Below the pieces are notes generated by a model. The model worked only from the letters and a program-made list of their open reading frames with translations, made no database searches and was not told where the DNA came from. This document shows, piece by piece, positions 54,990-64,000 of a stretch of DNA of 64,000 bases. The DNA is from an uncultured Paracoccus sp. (GTDB lineage Bacteria; Pseudomonadota; Alphaproteobacteria; Rhodobacterales; Rhodobacteraceae). Position 1 is the first letter of the stretch; every line of letters begins with the position of its first letter. The translations under genes were made by a program, and so were the position numbers. The stretch is taken from positions 1-64,000 of the forward strand of contig NZ_CANKWH010000006.1 in the NCBI RefSeq assembly GCF_947487305.1, given 5' to 3'.

Positions 54990-57900
54990 CCCCCGGCCCC
55001 CAGCGTGGCGGCGATCGAGTTGCGCCGCGTGACCCACAGCCCGGCCTCGTTCAGCCGCCGGAACAGGTCCTCCAGCGCCGCCAGCGCCGCCGGGTTCTCG
55101 CGCGCCATGAAATCGCAAATATCGTCGCGCCCCAGCGTCGCCTGATGGGTCAGGTCGAAGAGATGCGGCGGCACCACACCGGCCAGATGGGCGAATGCGG
55201 CCAGATGCTCGACGGTGGCGGTGATCTCGGCGGCACCACGGAAGCCGTGGGCCACCATGCCATCGGCCCATGCGGGATTGGCGGCGCGCGCGCGAACCAC
55301 GCGGGCGATTTCCTCGCCCAAGGTCCGGGCGCGCGGACGGTCGGGCTGCGTCGCGTCGAGGTGATAGAGCGCCGGGGAGTCGAACCCGAGCCGGGCCAGC
55401 GCGGCGGCAAAGCCCGCCTCATGCGCGGCGTAATCGGCGGCCAACAGCAGATCGCTTTCCGGCAGGTCCTGCGCATGAACGAAACTGTCGGCCTGCCGCA
55501 GCCGATCCTCCAGCGCGTCCCGGTTCTCCTGCGACCGGCCATCCGGGCCGATGGCCCAAGACGAGGCGGCCAGCCACGCCTCACCCGCCGCCGCCCGCGC
55601 CTCATTGGAAAAATCTTCCAAGGCAGCCCCCATCCCCAGCCCGTAAAGGCCCGGTCGCGGGCCGAAGACCCGGGGTGCGGGGGCGAGATAGGGGTTTTCG
55701 CTGGCCGGTTCCTCGCGCCCGGCCAAGGCTGCGGCGCCGGTTTCAAACAGCCCCGCAAGCCCCGGAAACACATCACGAAACAGGCCCGAGACCCGCAGGG
55801 TCACATCGATGCGGGGGCGGTTCAGCATCGCCAGCGGCAGCACCTCGACCCCGCTGACGCGCCCCGACCCGGCATCCCACAAGGGCGCGAGCCCCGCCAG
55901 ATGCAGCGCCATGGCGAATTCCTCGCCTGCCGTGCGCATCGTGGCCGAACCCCACAGATCGACGACCAGCCCGCGCGGCCAGTCTCCATGGTCCTGCAGA
56001 TGCTTGCGCAGCAGTTCCTCGGCCAGTTTCACCCCTTGGGCATGGGCGGCGCGGCTTGGCACGGCGCGGGGATCGACGGCGAACAGATTGCGCCCGGTCG
56101 GCAGCACATCCGACCGGCCCCGCGAGGGCGAGCCGGACGGTCCCGGTGAAACCCGGCGACCGGCAAGCGCGGCCAGCATCCCCGCGCGCTCCTCGGTCCC
56201 GCAGGCGCCCCGACCGAGGACGTGCAGCCCCTCGCCATACTGGCTTTCCTTGATGTCGCAGACGAAGCGGTCGATGCGGGTGATGGCCTCGGCCGCGCCG
56301 GCGCCCGGCGGAATGCCGAGATCCTCCTCGACCCCCAGCGCGCGGGCCTCGTCACGGATGCCCGCGATCAGCCGGTCGCGCCGCGCCGGGTCGAGCCCGT
56401 CGGCGGTGGAATATTCGTCCAGCAGCCGCTCCAGCCCGGCCATGCCATCGGGCAGTGTCGCGGCTTTCAAGGGCGGCGGCAGGTGGCCAAGGGTCAGCGC
56501 GCCGATGCGCCGCTTGGCTTGCGCCGCCTCGCCCGGATCGTTGACGATGAAGGGATAGATCACCGGCAGCGCACCGATCAGCGCCTCGGGCCAGCACGCC
56601 TCCGACAGCGCAACCGACTTCCCCGGCAGCCATTCCAGCGTGCCATGCGCGCCCATATGCACCAGCGCCTGCAGGTGCTGCGAGCGAAGCCAGAGGTAGA
56701 AGGCGACATAGGCGTGACGCGGCACGCGGGCGAGGTCGTGATAGTCATCGTCCCGCGCCCGGCTGTCACCGCGCTCGGGCTGCAGCGCCACCAGCACCCT
56801 GCCGCGACGCAGGGCGGCGAAGCGGAAGTTTTTGCCAGCGCAGGCGGGATCGTCTTCGGGGTTGCCCCATGCCTCGTGCAGTTGCTGGCGCAGGGCTTCG
56901 GGCAAGGTTTGCAAGGCTGAACAATAGTCGGAGAGCGGCCAGTCTAGGGTTTCAGAGCGCAGCGCCTGCGCCAACCCCTCGCCGACTGCGGTGTCAAACC
57001 CCTCGGTTGCGAGATCCGAGAGCAGCGCCTCGGTCGAGGCCAGCGCATCCAGCCCGACGGCATGGGCGATCTGATGCGGGCGACCGGGATAGGTCGAGAG
57101 CACCACGGCAAGCTGCCGTTTTTCCGGCGGGGTTACGCCCAGATGATGCCATGCAGAGACCTTGGCGACGATGGCAGCGATGCGCCCCTCATCAGCGCGA
57201 TGGGCAAAGCGCGAGAATTGCAGGTCGGGATCGCGGCGGCCCGGCGACTTGAACGAGGCGACCCCGGCGAAAAGCCGTCCGTCCACCTCGGGCAGCACGA
57301 CATGCATGGCCAGATCGGCGGGCGAGAGGCCTCGATCCGAGGTCATCCAGTCGCGCCGCCGGGCGGTGGAGAGGGCGAGTTGAAAGACCGGGCAGTCACA
57401 GGCATCGAAGGGTGTGGCCCCGTCATCGCCCTTGGCCGAGAAGGCGGTGACATTGACAATCGCCGCCGGTTGCCGCTCCGACAGCAGGGGCCGCAGCCAA
57501 TCCGAAAAACCCGGTGCCTTCAGCGAAGGCGCAAAGACGCCAAGTGCGGAAAAACCCGCCGCGCGCAGGGCATGGATCAGCGCATCGACCGGGCCGGTAT
57601 CGGCGGCGGTCAGATAGCTGCGGTAGAAGCTGACCAGCACCAGCGGGCGCCCGTCAGCCTCGGGCGCGGCCACTATCCCCCGATCCGGGTCGTAGAAGCC
57701 GACATCCGGGACCCTTTTGTCGCCCGGCACCGGCCCGGCATAGATCCCCGCCGCAAGGCAGAGCTGCGCCAGCGCCGCCTGCGCCGCCACCGCGCCGCCC
57801 GCATCGCAAAGCTGCGCCAGCCGGCGCAGCACCGAGACCGGCACGGTCGAGGCCGCATCCAGCGCCGGATCGGCCCGCCCATCCGCCGGCAGCACCGCCA

Positions 57901-58231
57901 GGGCCAGCCCCTTGCGCCAGGCCAGATCGCGGATCGAGGCGATGCCGTAGGGCCAATAGGCCTCGCCCCCGATCAGCCGGATCAGGATGGCTTTCGCGCC
58001 CGACAGGGTGCGCTCGACATAGGTATCGACCGAAACCGGATGTTTCAGCGCAACGATGTTCTGCAGTCGCAGCGGGGGCAGCTTGCCCCCGGCCCGATGC
58101 CAGCCTGCCGCGAAGGCGCCAAGGTCGCTGTCCGAGAAGGACAGCACCACCAGATCCGCCGGGTCCTGCCCCGGGTCGTAGGGCGTTTCCGCCTGATCCA
58201 GTCCATGGCTTTCGCGGAAGACGACATGCAT
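54986..58231 (-). CDS. cobN: Cobaltochelatase large subunit CobN
   Basis: 1081-residue ATP-dependent cobalt chelatase subunit that inserts Co into hydrogenobyrinic acid a,c-diamide. Landmarks: LIRLIGGEAYWPYGIASIRDLA near residue 85, MGAHGTLEWLPGKSVALSE near 520, and a C-terminal HGFRGAAEITATVEHLAAFAHL near 1005. It is shorter than classical CobN (about 1270), as several Rhodobacteraceae versions appear to be. CobS and CobT are not in the window. It lies 8 nt downstream of cobW. Confidence 0.94.
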   Translation of the reverse strand: MHVVFRESHGLDQAETPYDPGQDPADLVVLSFSDSDLGAFAAGWHRAGGKLPPLRLQNIVALKHPVSVDTYVERTLSGAKAILIRLIGGEAYWPYGIASIRDLAWRKGLALAVLPADGRADPALDAASTVPVSVLRRLAQLCDAGGAVAAQAALAQLCLAAGIYAGPVPGDKRVPDVGFYDPDRGIVAAPEADGRPLVLVSFYRSYLTAADTGPVDALIHALRAAGFSALGVFAPSLKAPGFSDWLRPLLSERQPAAIVNVTAFSAKGDDGATPFDACDCPVFQLALSTARRRDWMTSDRGLSPADLAMHVVLPEVDGRLFAGVASFKSPGRRDPDLQFSRFAHRADEGRIAAIVAKVSAWHHLGVTPPEKRQLAVVLSTYPGRPHQIAHAVGLDALASTEALLSDLATEGFDTAVGEGLAQALRSETLDWPLSDYCSALQTLPEALRQQLHEAWGNPEDDPACAGKNFRFAALRRGRVLVALQPERGDSRARDDDYHDLARVPRHAYVAFYLWLRSQHLQALVHMGAHGTLEWLPGKSVALSEACWPEALIGALPVIYPFIVNDPGEAAQAKRRIGALTLGHLPPPLKAATLPDGMAGLERLLDEYSTADGLDPARRDRLIAGIRDEARALGVEEDLGIPPGAGAAEAITRIDRFVCDIKESQYGEGLHVLGRGACGTEERAGMLAALAGRRVSPGPSGSPSRGRSDVLPTGRNLFAVDPRAVPSRAAHAQGVKLAEELLRKHLQDHGDWPRGLVVDLWGSATMRTAGEEFAMALHLAGLAPLWDAGSGRVSGVEVLPLAMLNRPRIDVTLRVSGLFRDVFPGLAGLFETGAAALAGREEPASENPYLAPAPRVFGPRPGLYGLGMGAALEDFSNEARAAAGEAWLAASSWAIGPDGRSQENRDALEDRLRQADSFVHAQDLPESDLLLAADYAAHEAGFAAALARLGFDSPALYHLDATQPDRPRARTLGEEIARVVRARAANPAWADGMVAHGFRGAAEITATVEHLAAFAHLAGVVPPHLFDLTHQATLGRDDICDFMARENPAALAALEDLFRRLNEAGLWVTRRNSIAATLGAGG

Positions 58232-58239
58232 GGCGCGGG

Positions 58240-59274
58240 TCAGGCCCCCAGGGTGGCGCGGATCGCGGCCTCGTCGATGTCGTGATGCTCGGCGATGACC
58301 ACCAGTTGCGAGACGCGGGGCGTTGCACCCCAGGGCCGGTCGAACTGGTGCCGGACCCGCTCGCCCACGGCCTGCAGCAAGAGGCGCATGGGCTTGCCGG
58401 TGACAGCGAGATAACCCTTGACCCGCAGGATGTTCTGCTCGCGCGCCAGTTGCTGCACCCGGGCGACCAGGTCCTCGACGCTGTCCACCTCGGGCAGGTC
58501 GATCACGACCGAGTCGAAATCGTCGTGCTCGTGATCGTCGGCGCCGTCGTGATGGCTGGGGCGGGCGGCCAGATCATCTTCGGCAGCGGCGCCAAGGCCA
58601 AGGATCAACCGAGGGTCCAGCGCGCCATCGGTGACGGCGAGCATCGGCAGCGGGCGCGGGGCCTCGGCGGTGATGACCTGGCGGGCGGCGGCCAGTCCCG
58701 CCTCGCCGGCCAGATCGGCCTTGGTCAGCAGCACGATATCGGCACAGGCGATCTGGTCCTCGAACACCTCGGACAGCGGCGTCTCGTGATCGATGCTGTC
58801 ATCGGCGGCGCGCTGCGCATCGACGGCGGCCACATCGGGGGCAAAACGTCCCGCCGCCACGGCTTCGGCATCGGCCAGCGCCACCACCCCGTCCACGGTG
58901 ATCCTGGACCGGATCGCCGGCCAGTCGAAGGCTTTCAGCAAGGGCTTCGGCAGGGCCAGGCCCGAGGTTTCGATCAGGATGTGGTCGGGGCGTTCGGGGC
59001 GCGACAGCAGCGCCTCGATCGTCGGGATGAAATCATCGGCAACGGTGCAGCAGATGCAGCCATTGGCCAGCTCGACGATGTTCTCGACCGGGCAATTCGC
59101 ATCGGCGCAGGATTTCAGGATATCGCCATCGACGCCCACGGTGCCGAATTCGTTCACCAGCACCGCCAGCCGCCGACCCTGCGGGTTCTGCATCAGGTGG
59201 CGGATCAGCGTGGTCTTGCCCGAGCCGAGGAAGCCGGTGATCACGGTGACGGGGATCTTGGTCAGGTCAGTCAT
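58240..59274 (-). CDS. cobW: CobW-family GTP-dependent metallochaperone
   Basis: 344-residue COG0523 GTPase, thought to deliver cobalt to the CobN chelatase. Walker A GFLGSGKTT is at residues 12-20, the metal-binding CICC near 72, switch ETSGLALPKPLL near 99 and LTKADLA near 180. A His/Asp-rich loop (HHDGADDHEHDD) lies near 245 and a CobW C-terminal domain follows. The start at 59274 overlaps the DUF1636 gene by 8 nt. CobW next to cobN is conserved in aerobic cobalamin clusters. Confidence 0.94.
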   Translation of the reverse strand: MTDLTKIPVTVITGFLGSGKTTLIRHLMQNPQGRRLAVLVNEFGTVGVDGDILKSCADANCPVENIVELANGCICCTVADDFIPTIEALLSRPERPDHILIETSGLALPKPLLKAFDWPAIRSRITVDGVVALADAEAVAAGRFAPDVAAVDAQRAADDSIDHETPLSEVFEDQIACADIVLLTKADLAGEAGLAAARQVITAEAPRPLPMLAVTDGALDPRLILGLGAAAEDDLAARPSHHDGADDHEHDDFDSVVIDLPEVDSVEDLVARVQQLAREQNILRVKGYLAVTGKPMRLLLQAVGERVRHQFDRPWGATPRVSQLVVIAEHHDIDEAAIRATLGA

Positions 59275-59632
59275 TCGGGGACTCCATCGGGGGTATGCGG
59301 GCAAGGCTCTGCTTGCGGAAGATTTGGGGGCGCTCGCGCCAGGGCACGATGCCCTCGGGCGCGGTGGCATAAAGTGCGGCGCCGCGCAGGATCTCGGGCA
59401 CGTCCTCCAGCGTCAGCCGGCCATAGACATAGGACCAGCCGCCGGGCTTGGTGATGGCGATGTTGCAGCCATGATCGCAGGCCGAGAGACATTCGACCGG
59501 GCGGATGATGACGCCTTCGGGCGCGGGTCCGGCAGTCAGGGCGTCATGCAGCAACCGGCCCGGAGGCTCGCTGCCCTCGGGCACCGGCTGACCGGCGCGG
59601 CAGGTCATGCAGACGTGAACAATTGCGGCCAT
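59267..59632 (-). CDS. DUF1636 metal-binding protein of cobalamin clusters
   Basis: 121-residue small protein with a ferredoxin-like Cys set: VCMTCRAG near residue 8 and ECLSACDHGCN near 50. This matches DUF1636 proteins commonly placed beside cobW. GAGGG precedes the ATG at 59632; a start at 59644 is possible. It is the first gene after the second cobalamin riboswitch. Its function is unproven; metal handling is likely from the Cys pattern and context. Confidence 0.85.
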   Translation of the reverse strand: MAAIVHVCMTCRAGQPVPEGSEPPGRLLHDALTAGPAPEGVIIRPVECLSACDHGCNIAITKPGGWSYVYGRLTLEDVPEILRGAALYATAPEGIVPWRERPQIFRKQSLARIPPMESPND

Positions 59633-59731
59633 GCCAACCCTCATCAGGACGAACGGGGCTGGCCAACGGCGAGGGGCGGGCCCTCTGATCCGAAGGTCGC
59701 GGCACACCCCGTCCGCGCGTTTCAGTCCGGC

Positions 59732-59925
59732 GCTGGCAGGTCTCCCGGCTTGCGGATATCGGGGCGCAGGGCCCCGGCGCCCTGCCCGCCTTCCCGGTCC
59801 TTGCGGCCAGTGGCAATGGGCAGACCTTTCCGGTCACGGTCGCGGGGGCGGCTGCTTGAGGTCCCCGGCCCGACGGACCGAAACACCCTTCACATTCCCT
59901 TTTCGCCTGCCCGAGGACAGACACC
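59732..59925 (-). ncRNA. Cobalamin riboswitch upstream of the DUF1636-cobW-cobN operon
   Basis: On the minus strand: GGTGTCTGTCC, GAAAAGGGAATG, AGCCGCCCCCGCGACCGTGA, TTGCCACTGGCC, GGACCGGGAAGGCGGG and the B12-box-like AGCCGGGAGACCTGCC (59736-59751). This is the second copy of the aptamer in the window and has the same orientation. It should control the eleven-gene minus-strand cob run. The stretch 59633-60077 holds this element and otherwise no gene. Confidence 0.93.
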
Positions 59926-60077
59926 AGCGCACAGGCCCTCCATCGCGGCTGGACGGGGTTCTGTCAAGGCAGGATCGGGGGTCGGGACAGCCCGCCGCAC
60001 TGGACGCAAGGGGCGGTTCGTGCAACTAGCACGACAAGGTGGATGCCATAACAATCAATCAGCAGCAGAGCGATGCC

Positions 60078-60848
60078 ATGACCCAGACCCCGAAAATCGC
60101 GATCGTCACCGGCGGTCTGACCGGCATCGGCCGTGCCGTGGCGCTGCGGCTGCTGGAGGGGGGCGCGCAGGTCCATGTCGGGGCGCGGCGCGGGGATCTG
60201 GCCGAGCTGACCGATCCGGTCAAGGCGCGGTTTGGCGATCGCTTCGCCGTCGCCCGGCTGGATGTGCGCGACAGCGACAGCTGCGCGGGATTCGTGGGCG
60301 GGGTGCTGGGCCGGCATGGCCGCGTCGACATCCTGGTGAACGCGGCGGGTGTCTACGAGGAAGCCGCCGTGATGGACCATCCCGACCGCATCTGGGACGA
60401 CACGCTGGACACCAACCTGACCGGCACGTTCAAGATGATCCGCGCCGTGCTGCCGTCGATGACCGCTCAGAAATGGGGCCGGATCGTCAACATCGCCTCG
60501 ACCGCCGCGCATACCGGCATGGCGAACAACGCCGCCTATTGCGCCTCCAAGGCCGGGCTTCTGGGGCTGGGCCGCTGTGTCGCGCTGGAAGGGGCGGCGC
60601 TGGGGATCACCTGCAACAGCATCAGCCCGACCTGGGTCGAGACCGAGATGCTGCAATCCTATATCGACGCCGAGGTGGCCGAGGGCGCGCCCTATGTCGA
60701 GGTGCGGGCGAAATACGAGGCCTCGAACCCGCAGGGCCAACTGGTCCAGCCCGGCGAGATCGCCGAGCTGGTGGCCTTCCTGGTCAGCGATGCGGGCCGG
60801 GCGATGACCATGGCCGACTATCAGGTCAATGCCGGCTCGCCCTGGTAG
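60078..60848 (+). CDS. Short-chain dehydrogenase/reductase
   Basis: 256-residue classical SDR. The cofactor loop is TGGLTGIGRAVAL near residue 11 (TGxxxGIG), the structural motif VNAAG near 87, the catalytic Ser in NIASTAA near 140 and the Tyr/Lys pair YCASK near 156. The start at 60078 has a weak site; 60039 would add 13 residues. The substrate is unknown. Its 3' end overlaps the convergent adenylation-reductase gene by 28 nt. A role in the same pathway is possible. Confidence 0.85.
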   Translation: MTQTPKIAIVTGGLTGIGRAVALRLLEGGAQVHVGARRGDLAELTDPVKARFGDRFAVARLDVRDSDSCAGFVGGVLGRHGRVDILVNAAGVYEEAAVMDHPDRIWDDTLDTNLTGTFKMIRAVLPSMTAQKWGRIVNIASTAAHTGMANNAAYCASKAGLLGLGRCVALEGAALGITCNSISPTWVETEMLQSYIDAEVAEGAPYVEVRAKYEASNPQGQLVQPGEIAELVAFLVSDAGRAMTMADYQVNAGSPW

Positions 60849-63601
60849 CTGAGGCGGCGGGCCAGCAGCGCCGCGCCATCCGAGAGCGTGCCGAACGGGC
60901 CAAGCCCCGCCTGCCGCCATGCGGCCTTGGCCGCCGCTGTTTCGTAGATCGCATCAACACGCAGCGTCTGCGGATCGGCGGTCAGCAATCGCGCCAGCCC
61001 CTCGGGCAGGTCCACCCGCTTCAGCCAGTCATCGGCGGTCAGGCGGTCATAGCCCGGCACGTCCCCCGTGACCGGGGTGTCGGCGGTCAGGTTATAGAAC
61101 CCCGCCCCCTCGCCTGGCGCGACCCGCACCAGAAACTGCGCCGCCGCCCGGACATCGATCATCGGGAAGGCCAGCCCCTCGGGCAGCGCCCCCGCCGCGC
61201 GACAGGCGGCAAGGATGATCTCGTAGACATCCTTGGGATTGGGCGCGGAGAGGTCGTAAAGCGAGGGCAGCCGGACGAGGACGGCGGGAATGCCCGAGGC
61301 GGCGATCAACCCCTCGGCCTCGATCTTGGCCGCGCCATAGCCGGTGCAGGCGTCGAAATGGCGCGCCGGGGCTTCCGCGAAGGGTCCGCCGGTCTCGGGA
61401 AAGACCGCCGTCGATGAGGAAAACCGCAGGTTCGCCCCCGCCGCCCGGCAGAAGTCCAGCACATGGGCAATGCCCGCGCGCGACCAGGCCTGCATCTGCA
61501 CGCGCTCGACCGCAAGGTTCACCGTCGCGGCGCAATGGATGACCGTCGAAACCTGCGCGGCAAGATCGGCGTAGTGGTCGCCGTCCAGCCCGAAGCGCGG
61601 ATCATCGATCGCCCCCGGCACCGGCACCACCCGTTCCGGCGCGGCGCCGATGGCCTCGGCAATCGCCGCCAACCGCCGCACGGGGTCGTTGTTCCTCGGG
61701 CGGACGAGGCAATAGACCACCTGATCCGCCGGCAGGCTCTCCAACGCCGCCGCCAGCACATGCCGGCCCAGGAAGCCGGTGACGCCGGTCAAGAGGATGC
61801 CGGGCCGGTCGAAGACCGAGGCGACCGTCGTGGCTTCGGCAGACAGCAGGTCGTGCAGCCGCTGAAGCGGCAGGTTCAGCGCCCAGTCAAAATCGACATT
61901 CCGGCCATAGGCGCCTTCCAGCGACAGGATCAGGTCGACGCACATGAGCGAATCGCCGCCGTGATCGTGGAACGAGCGGGCGGGGTCCAGATCCGCCACC
62001 GGGCAGCGCAAGAGCCGCGCGGCATGGGCGAGGGCGGGGACCGCATCGGCGTCCTCGGCCAGAGGCTCGGCCACGATCGCGGGCAGCGCCCTGTAGTCGC
62101 ATTTTCCCGAGACCTGATGGATCGGAATGGCGTCGAGCCGCACCAGCCAGGTCGGGATGCAATAGGCCGGCAGCACCTCGCGCAGCGCCGAAGCCAGCGG
62201 TGCCGGAATGCGCTGCTGCCCCGCCTCGATGCCCCAGTTCTCGCGGTTCGCCCGGTCCTGATCCGCATCAGCGGTGAAATAGAAGACCAGCGCCTGATCA
62301 TGCTCGCCGACCGGCTGCACCCAGGGGATCGCATGGGAAAAGCCCAGAAGCCCCGCCAGCGTCTCGGTCAGCTCGCGGGTCTGGATGCTGTAGCCGCGCA
62401 GCTTCAGCATATGCGCATCGCGGCCCAACACCACGATCTCGCCCGACGCATCGACAAAACCCCGGTCGCCGGTGTCATAGAGCCGCAAGGCCTGCCCCTC
62501 GATCACCAGATCGCGGAAGCGGCGGGCGGTTTCCTCGGGCCGGTTCACATAGCCCGGCCCCAGCATCCTCGGCCCCTCGAAATGCAGGAGGCCCGGTATG
62601 CCCGGCGGGCAGAGCCGGTCGTGATCGTCCAGAACGATGGCCCGCAGATGCGGCATGGCGCGCCCCACCCGGACGCCCTCCCCGGCAGGCTCCTCGCCGG
62701 TCATTTCCGACATGCAGATGTCATGGGTCTCGCAGATGCTGTAGAGGTTCCATAGCACCGCCTGCGGCAGTTTGGCCCGTGCCTCGGCAACCAGCCGGTC
62801 GCTGACCACCTCGCCGTTGAGGATCACCCGTTCGAGCGGCAGCGCCGCGCCGGTCGCCGCGTCTATGCCCTGCAGGACCTTGCCGAAGAAGGAGGGCGTG
62901 AACAGCATCTCGGTGAGATCATGGGCCGCGATGAACCGCGCCAGCGCCTGCGGCGACAAGAGGTCGTCGAGACGCGGAAACCACATCTCGGCGCCGTTCC
63001 TGAGCGGCCGGAACATTTCCCAGATGGCGAAGATATAGATGCCGACCCGCATCCCCGCGGCATAGGGCGTATAGGCATCGCGCCAGCGATAGGAGAGGAA
63101 GGCCGAATCCTGTGTCACCGGGATGCATTTCGGCCGCCCGGTCGTGCCCGAGGTGGCCACCAGGTAAATCGCATCCTGCGGCGCGACCTGTCCCGGCGTG
63201 ATCCGGTCAACCGCCGGACCGCCCAAGAGCGTGGCCCCGTCGATCACCCGGCACCCTTCGGGCAATTGCCCCGGCTTCGGCGCCTCGGCGGTCAGGATCA
63301 GGCCGATCTGCAACTCGTCGAGGATGTTCGACAGCACCGAGGGCGGCATGGCCGGGTCCAGGTGCACGAAGGGCCGCCCGTCGATGACGCAGGCCGTCGC
63401 CAGCGCCCCGAAGAGGGCGCCGGGCGCGCCGAAGACCCCGACCGCGCGCTCCCCGGCCAGATGCGGCTGGCAGGCGGCAACGAAGGCGGCCAGTTCGCCA
63501 TAGTTCAGCGAAAGCTCCGCATCGCACAGCGCCATGTTGCCGCGAAAGCGGGTCAGCGCCTCTGCAAGTTCCGCGGGAACCGACTGGGGGTCGTCTTGCA
63601 T
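60821..63601 (-). CDS. Stand-alone adenylation-carrier-thioester reductase protein (A-T-R)
   Basis: 926 residues forming one NRPS-like or carboxylate-reductase module. The adenylation domain spans about 1-520: A3 LVATSGTTGRPKCIPV, A5 NLYSICETHD, A7 YDTGDRGF, A8 GRDAHMLKLRGYSIQTREL, and the A10 Lys in VSGKCDYRAL. The carrier domain at about 530-610 has the phosphopantetheine Ser in DHGGDSLMCVDL. The reductase domain at about 625-926 has TGVTGFLGRHVL and the YGAAK catalytic pair. It should activate an acid, tether it and release an aldehyde or alcohol. The ATG at 63601 is chosen over TTG at 63661. There is no condensation domain. Confidence 0.87.
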   Translation of the reverse strand: MQDDPQSVPAELAEALTRFRGNMALCDAELSLNYGELAAFVAACQPHLAGERAVGVFGAPGALFGALATACVIDGRPFVHLDPAMPPSVLSNILDELQIGLILTAEAPKPGQLPEGCRVIDGATLLGGPAVDRITPGQVAPQDAIYLVATSGTTGRPKCIPVTQDSAFLSYRWRDAYTPYAAGMRVGIYIFAIWEMFRPLRNGAEMWFPRLDDLLSPQALARFIAAHDLTEMLFTPSFFGKVLQGIDAATGAALPLERVILNGEVVSDRLVAEARAKLPQAVLWNLYSICETHDICMSEMTGEEPAGEGVRVGRAMPHLRAIVLDDHDRLCPPGIPGLLHFEGPRMLGPGYVNRPEETARRFRDLVIEGQALRLYDTGDRGFVDASGEIVVLGRDAHMLKLRGYSIQTRELTETLAGLLGFSHAIPWVQPVGEHDQALVFYFTADADQDRANRENWGIEAGQQRIPAPLASALREVLPAYCIPTWLVRLDAIPIHQVSGKCDYRALPAIVAEPLAEDADAVPALAHAARLLRCPVADLDPARSFHDHGGDSLMCVDLILSLEGAYGRNVDFDWALNLPLQRLHDLLSAEATTVASVFDRPGILLTGVTGFLGRHVLAAALESLPADQVVYCLVRPRNNDPVRRLAAIAEAIGAAPERVVPVPGAIDDPRFGLDGDHYADLAAQVSTVIHCAATVNLAVERVQMQAWSRAGIAHVLDFCRAAGANLRFSSSTAVFPETGGPFAEAPARHFDACTGYGAAKIEAEGLIAASGIPAVLVRLPSLYDLSAPNPKDVYEIILAACRAAGALPEGLAFPMIDVRAAAQFLVRVAPGEGAGFYNLTADTPVTGDVPGYDRLTADDWLKRVDLPEGLARLLTADPQTLRVDAIYETAAAKAAWRQAGLGPFGTLSDGAALLARRLSYQGEPALT

Positions 63602-63681
63602 GGGGCAATCCAGGGTTGTGGGACGGGACGGGTTGCGGTTACGTCCGCGCAAATTGACCAAAGGTCAAGTGCGCCGGGCGT

Positions 63682-64000
63682 TCACTGCGCGAAATCGCGC
63701 CGCGACAGGGCTGGGACACAGCGCCGCAGTCGAGGGGCCGCGACCTGCCGCAGCCAGCCCTGGTAGGGCTCGCCCGGGATCGCTGCCAGTTCCTCGGCGA
63801 GATCCAGCCCCGCCGCACCGATGGCATCGCGCAGGGCCAGCACGGCGGCCAGATCGCCGTCGATCTCCAGCGCATCCGGCGCGAGGGCTGTCTCGTCCGG
63901 CGCGACCCGGCGCAGCAGGGCGAGAAAATCCGCCAGATCGCCCCGGATGGCCGCGTCATGATCGATGCGCGCGCCGCGCCGGAAGATCCCGACCTGTCCG
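63682..64000 (-). CDS. C-terminal part of an unrecognised protein (5' partial)
   Basis: An open frame runs in from the right edge for 105 residues to TGA at 63682-63684. It reads through IDHDAAIRGDLADFLALLRR, ALRDAIGAAGLDLAEELAAI and GEPYQGWLRQVAAPRLRR. No motif is recognised. The choice of this frame over a competing one on the same strand (63639-63959) rests on normal residue composition and the stop 80 nt before the A-T-R gene. It may be co-transcribed with that gene. The start lies outside the window. Confidence 0.55.
   Translation of the reverse strand, partial: GQVGIFRRGARIDHDAAIRGDLADFLALLRRVAPDETALAPDALEIDGDLAAVLALRDAIGAAGLDLAEELAAIPGEPYQGWLRQVAAPRLRRCVPALSRRDFAQ

Noticed and set aside
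63639-63959. 106-codon minus-strand frame at the right edge
   Set aside because: Ser/Arg/Trp-rich composition typical of a shifted frame. The neighbouring frame ending at 63682 has normal protein composition.

Overview
The window is high-G+C DNA with short, sharp Shine-Dalgarno sites and long runs of genes overlapping by ATGA. Gene content (a ring-1,2-epoxidase phenylacetate cluster, aerobic cobalamin synthesis with CobG/CobF/CobN, ThiO-type thiamine synthesis, and an ExoY/T/A/M/L/Q/P polysaccharide locus) suggests an alphaproteobacterium of the Rhodobacteraceae, probably Paracoccus-like. The taxon is inferred from content and style; no rRNA is present. I saw no tRNA or rRNA gene, insertion sequence, prophage or CRISPR array.

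Layout. 1-1892: C-terminal part of a repeat-containing surface protein with an outer-membrane barrel. 2051-3754: adenine deaminase. 3762-8311 (minus): five-gene branched-chain-type ABC transporter (livK-H-M-G-F). 8511-20708: phenylacetate catabolism, with paaG-paaI-paaK-paaR on plus, then paaZ, a PaaA/PaaC-like paralogue, paaE-D-C-B-A, paaJ and paaX on minus. The transporter and paaG diverge from a region holding a perfect 16-bp TetR-type palindrome, so the transporter may import aromatic acids under the same regulator. 20786-21805: GSU2403-type nucleotidyltransferase-fold protein with a striking palindrome cluster at its promoter.

21894-33969: exopolysaccharide locus in two divergent arms around a 622-bp gene-poor region. 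The minus arm has a PIG-L deacetylase, two sulfotransferases, an ExoQ-like polymerase and an ExoP-like co-polymerase whose kinase P-loop is degenerate. The plus arm has exoY, a flippase, and ExoA-, ExoM- and ExoL-like glycosyltransferases. A 54-residue membrane ORF lies antisense between exoY and the flippase gene.

33984-41546: TPP riboswitch followed by ten genes (thiD-thiO-thiS-thiG-thiE-thiF-thiY-tenA-thiZ-thiX) for thiamine synthesis and pyrimidine salvage; eight of nine junctions are 4-nt overlaps. 41566-45453 (minus): large extracellular nuclease with a PhoB-box-like repeat upstream.

45539-59632: aerobic cobalamin locus. One cobalamin riboswitch precedes cbiM-cobF. A second precedes a DUF1636 gene, cobW, cobN, cobG, cobH, cobI and cobJ, with cobL, cobE, cobM and cobB further on. 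cobK lies on the opposite strand inside this run. 60078-64000: an SDR gene converges on a 926-residue adenylation-carrier-reductase protein, followed at the right edge by the C-terminus of an unrecognised protein.
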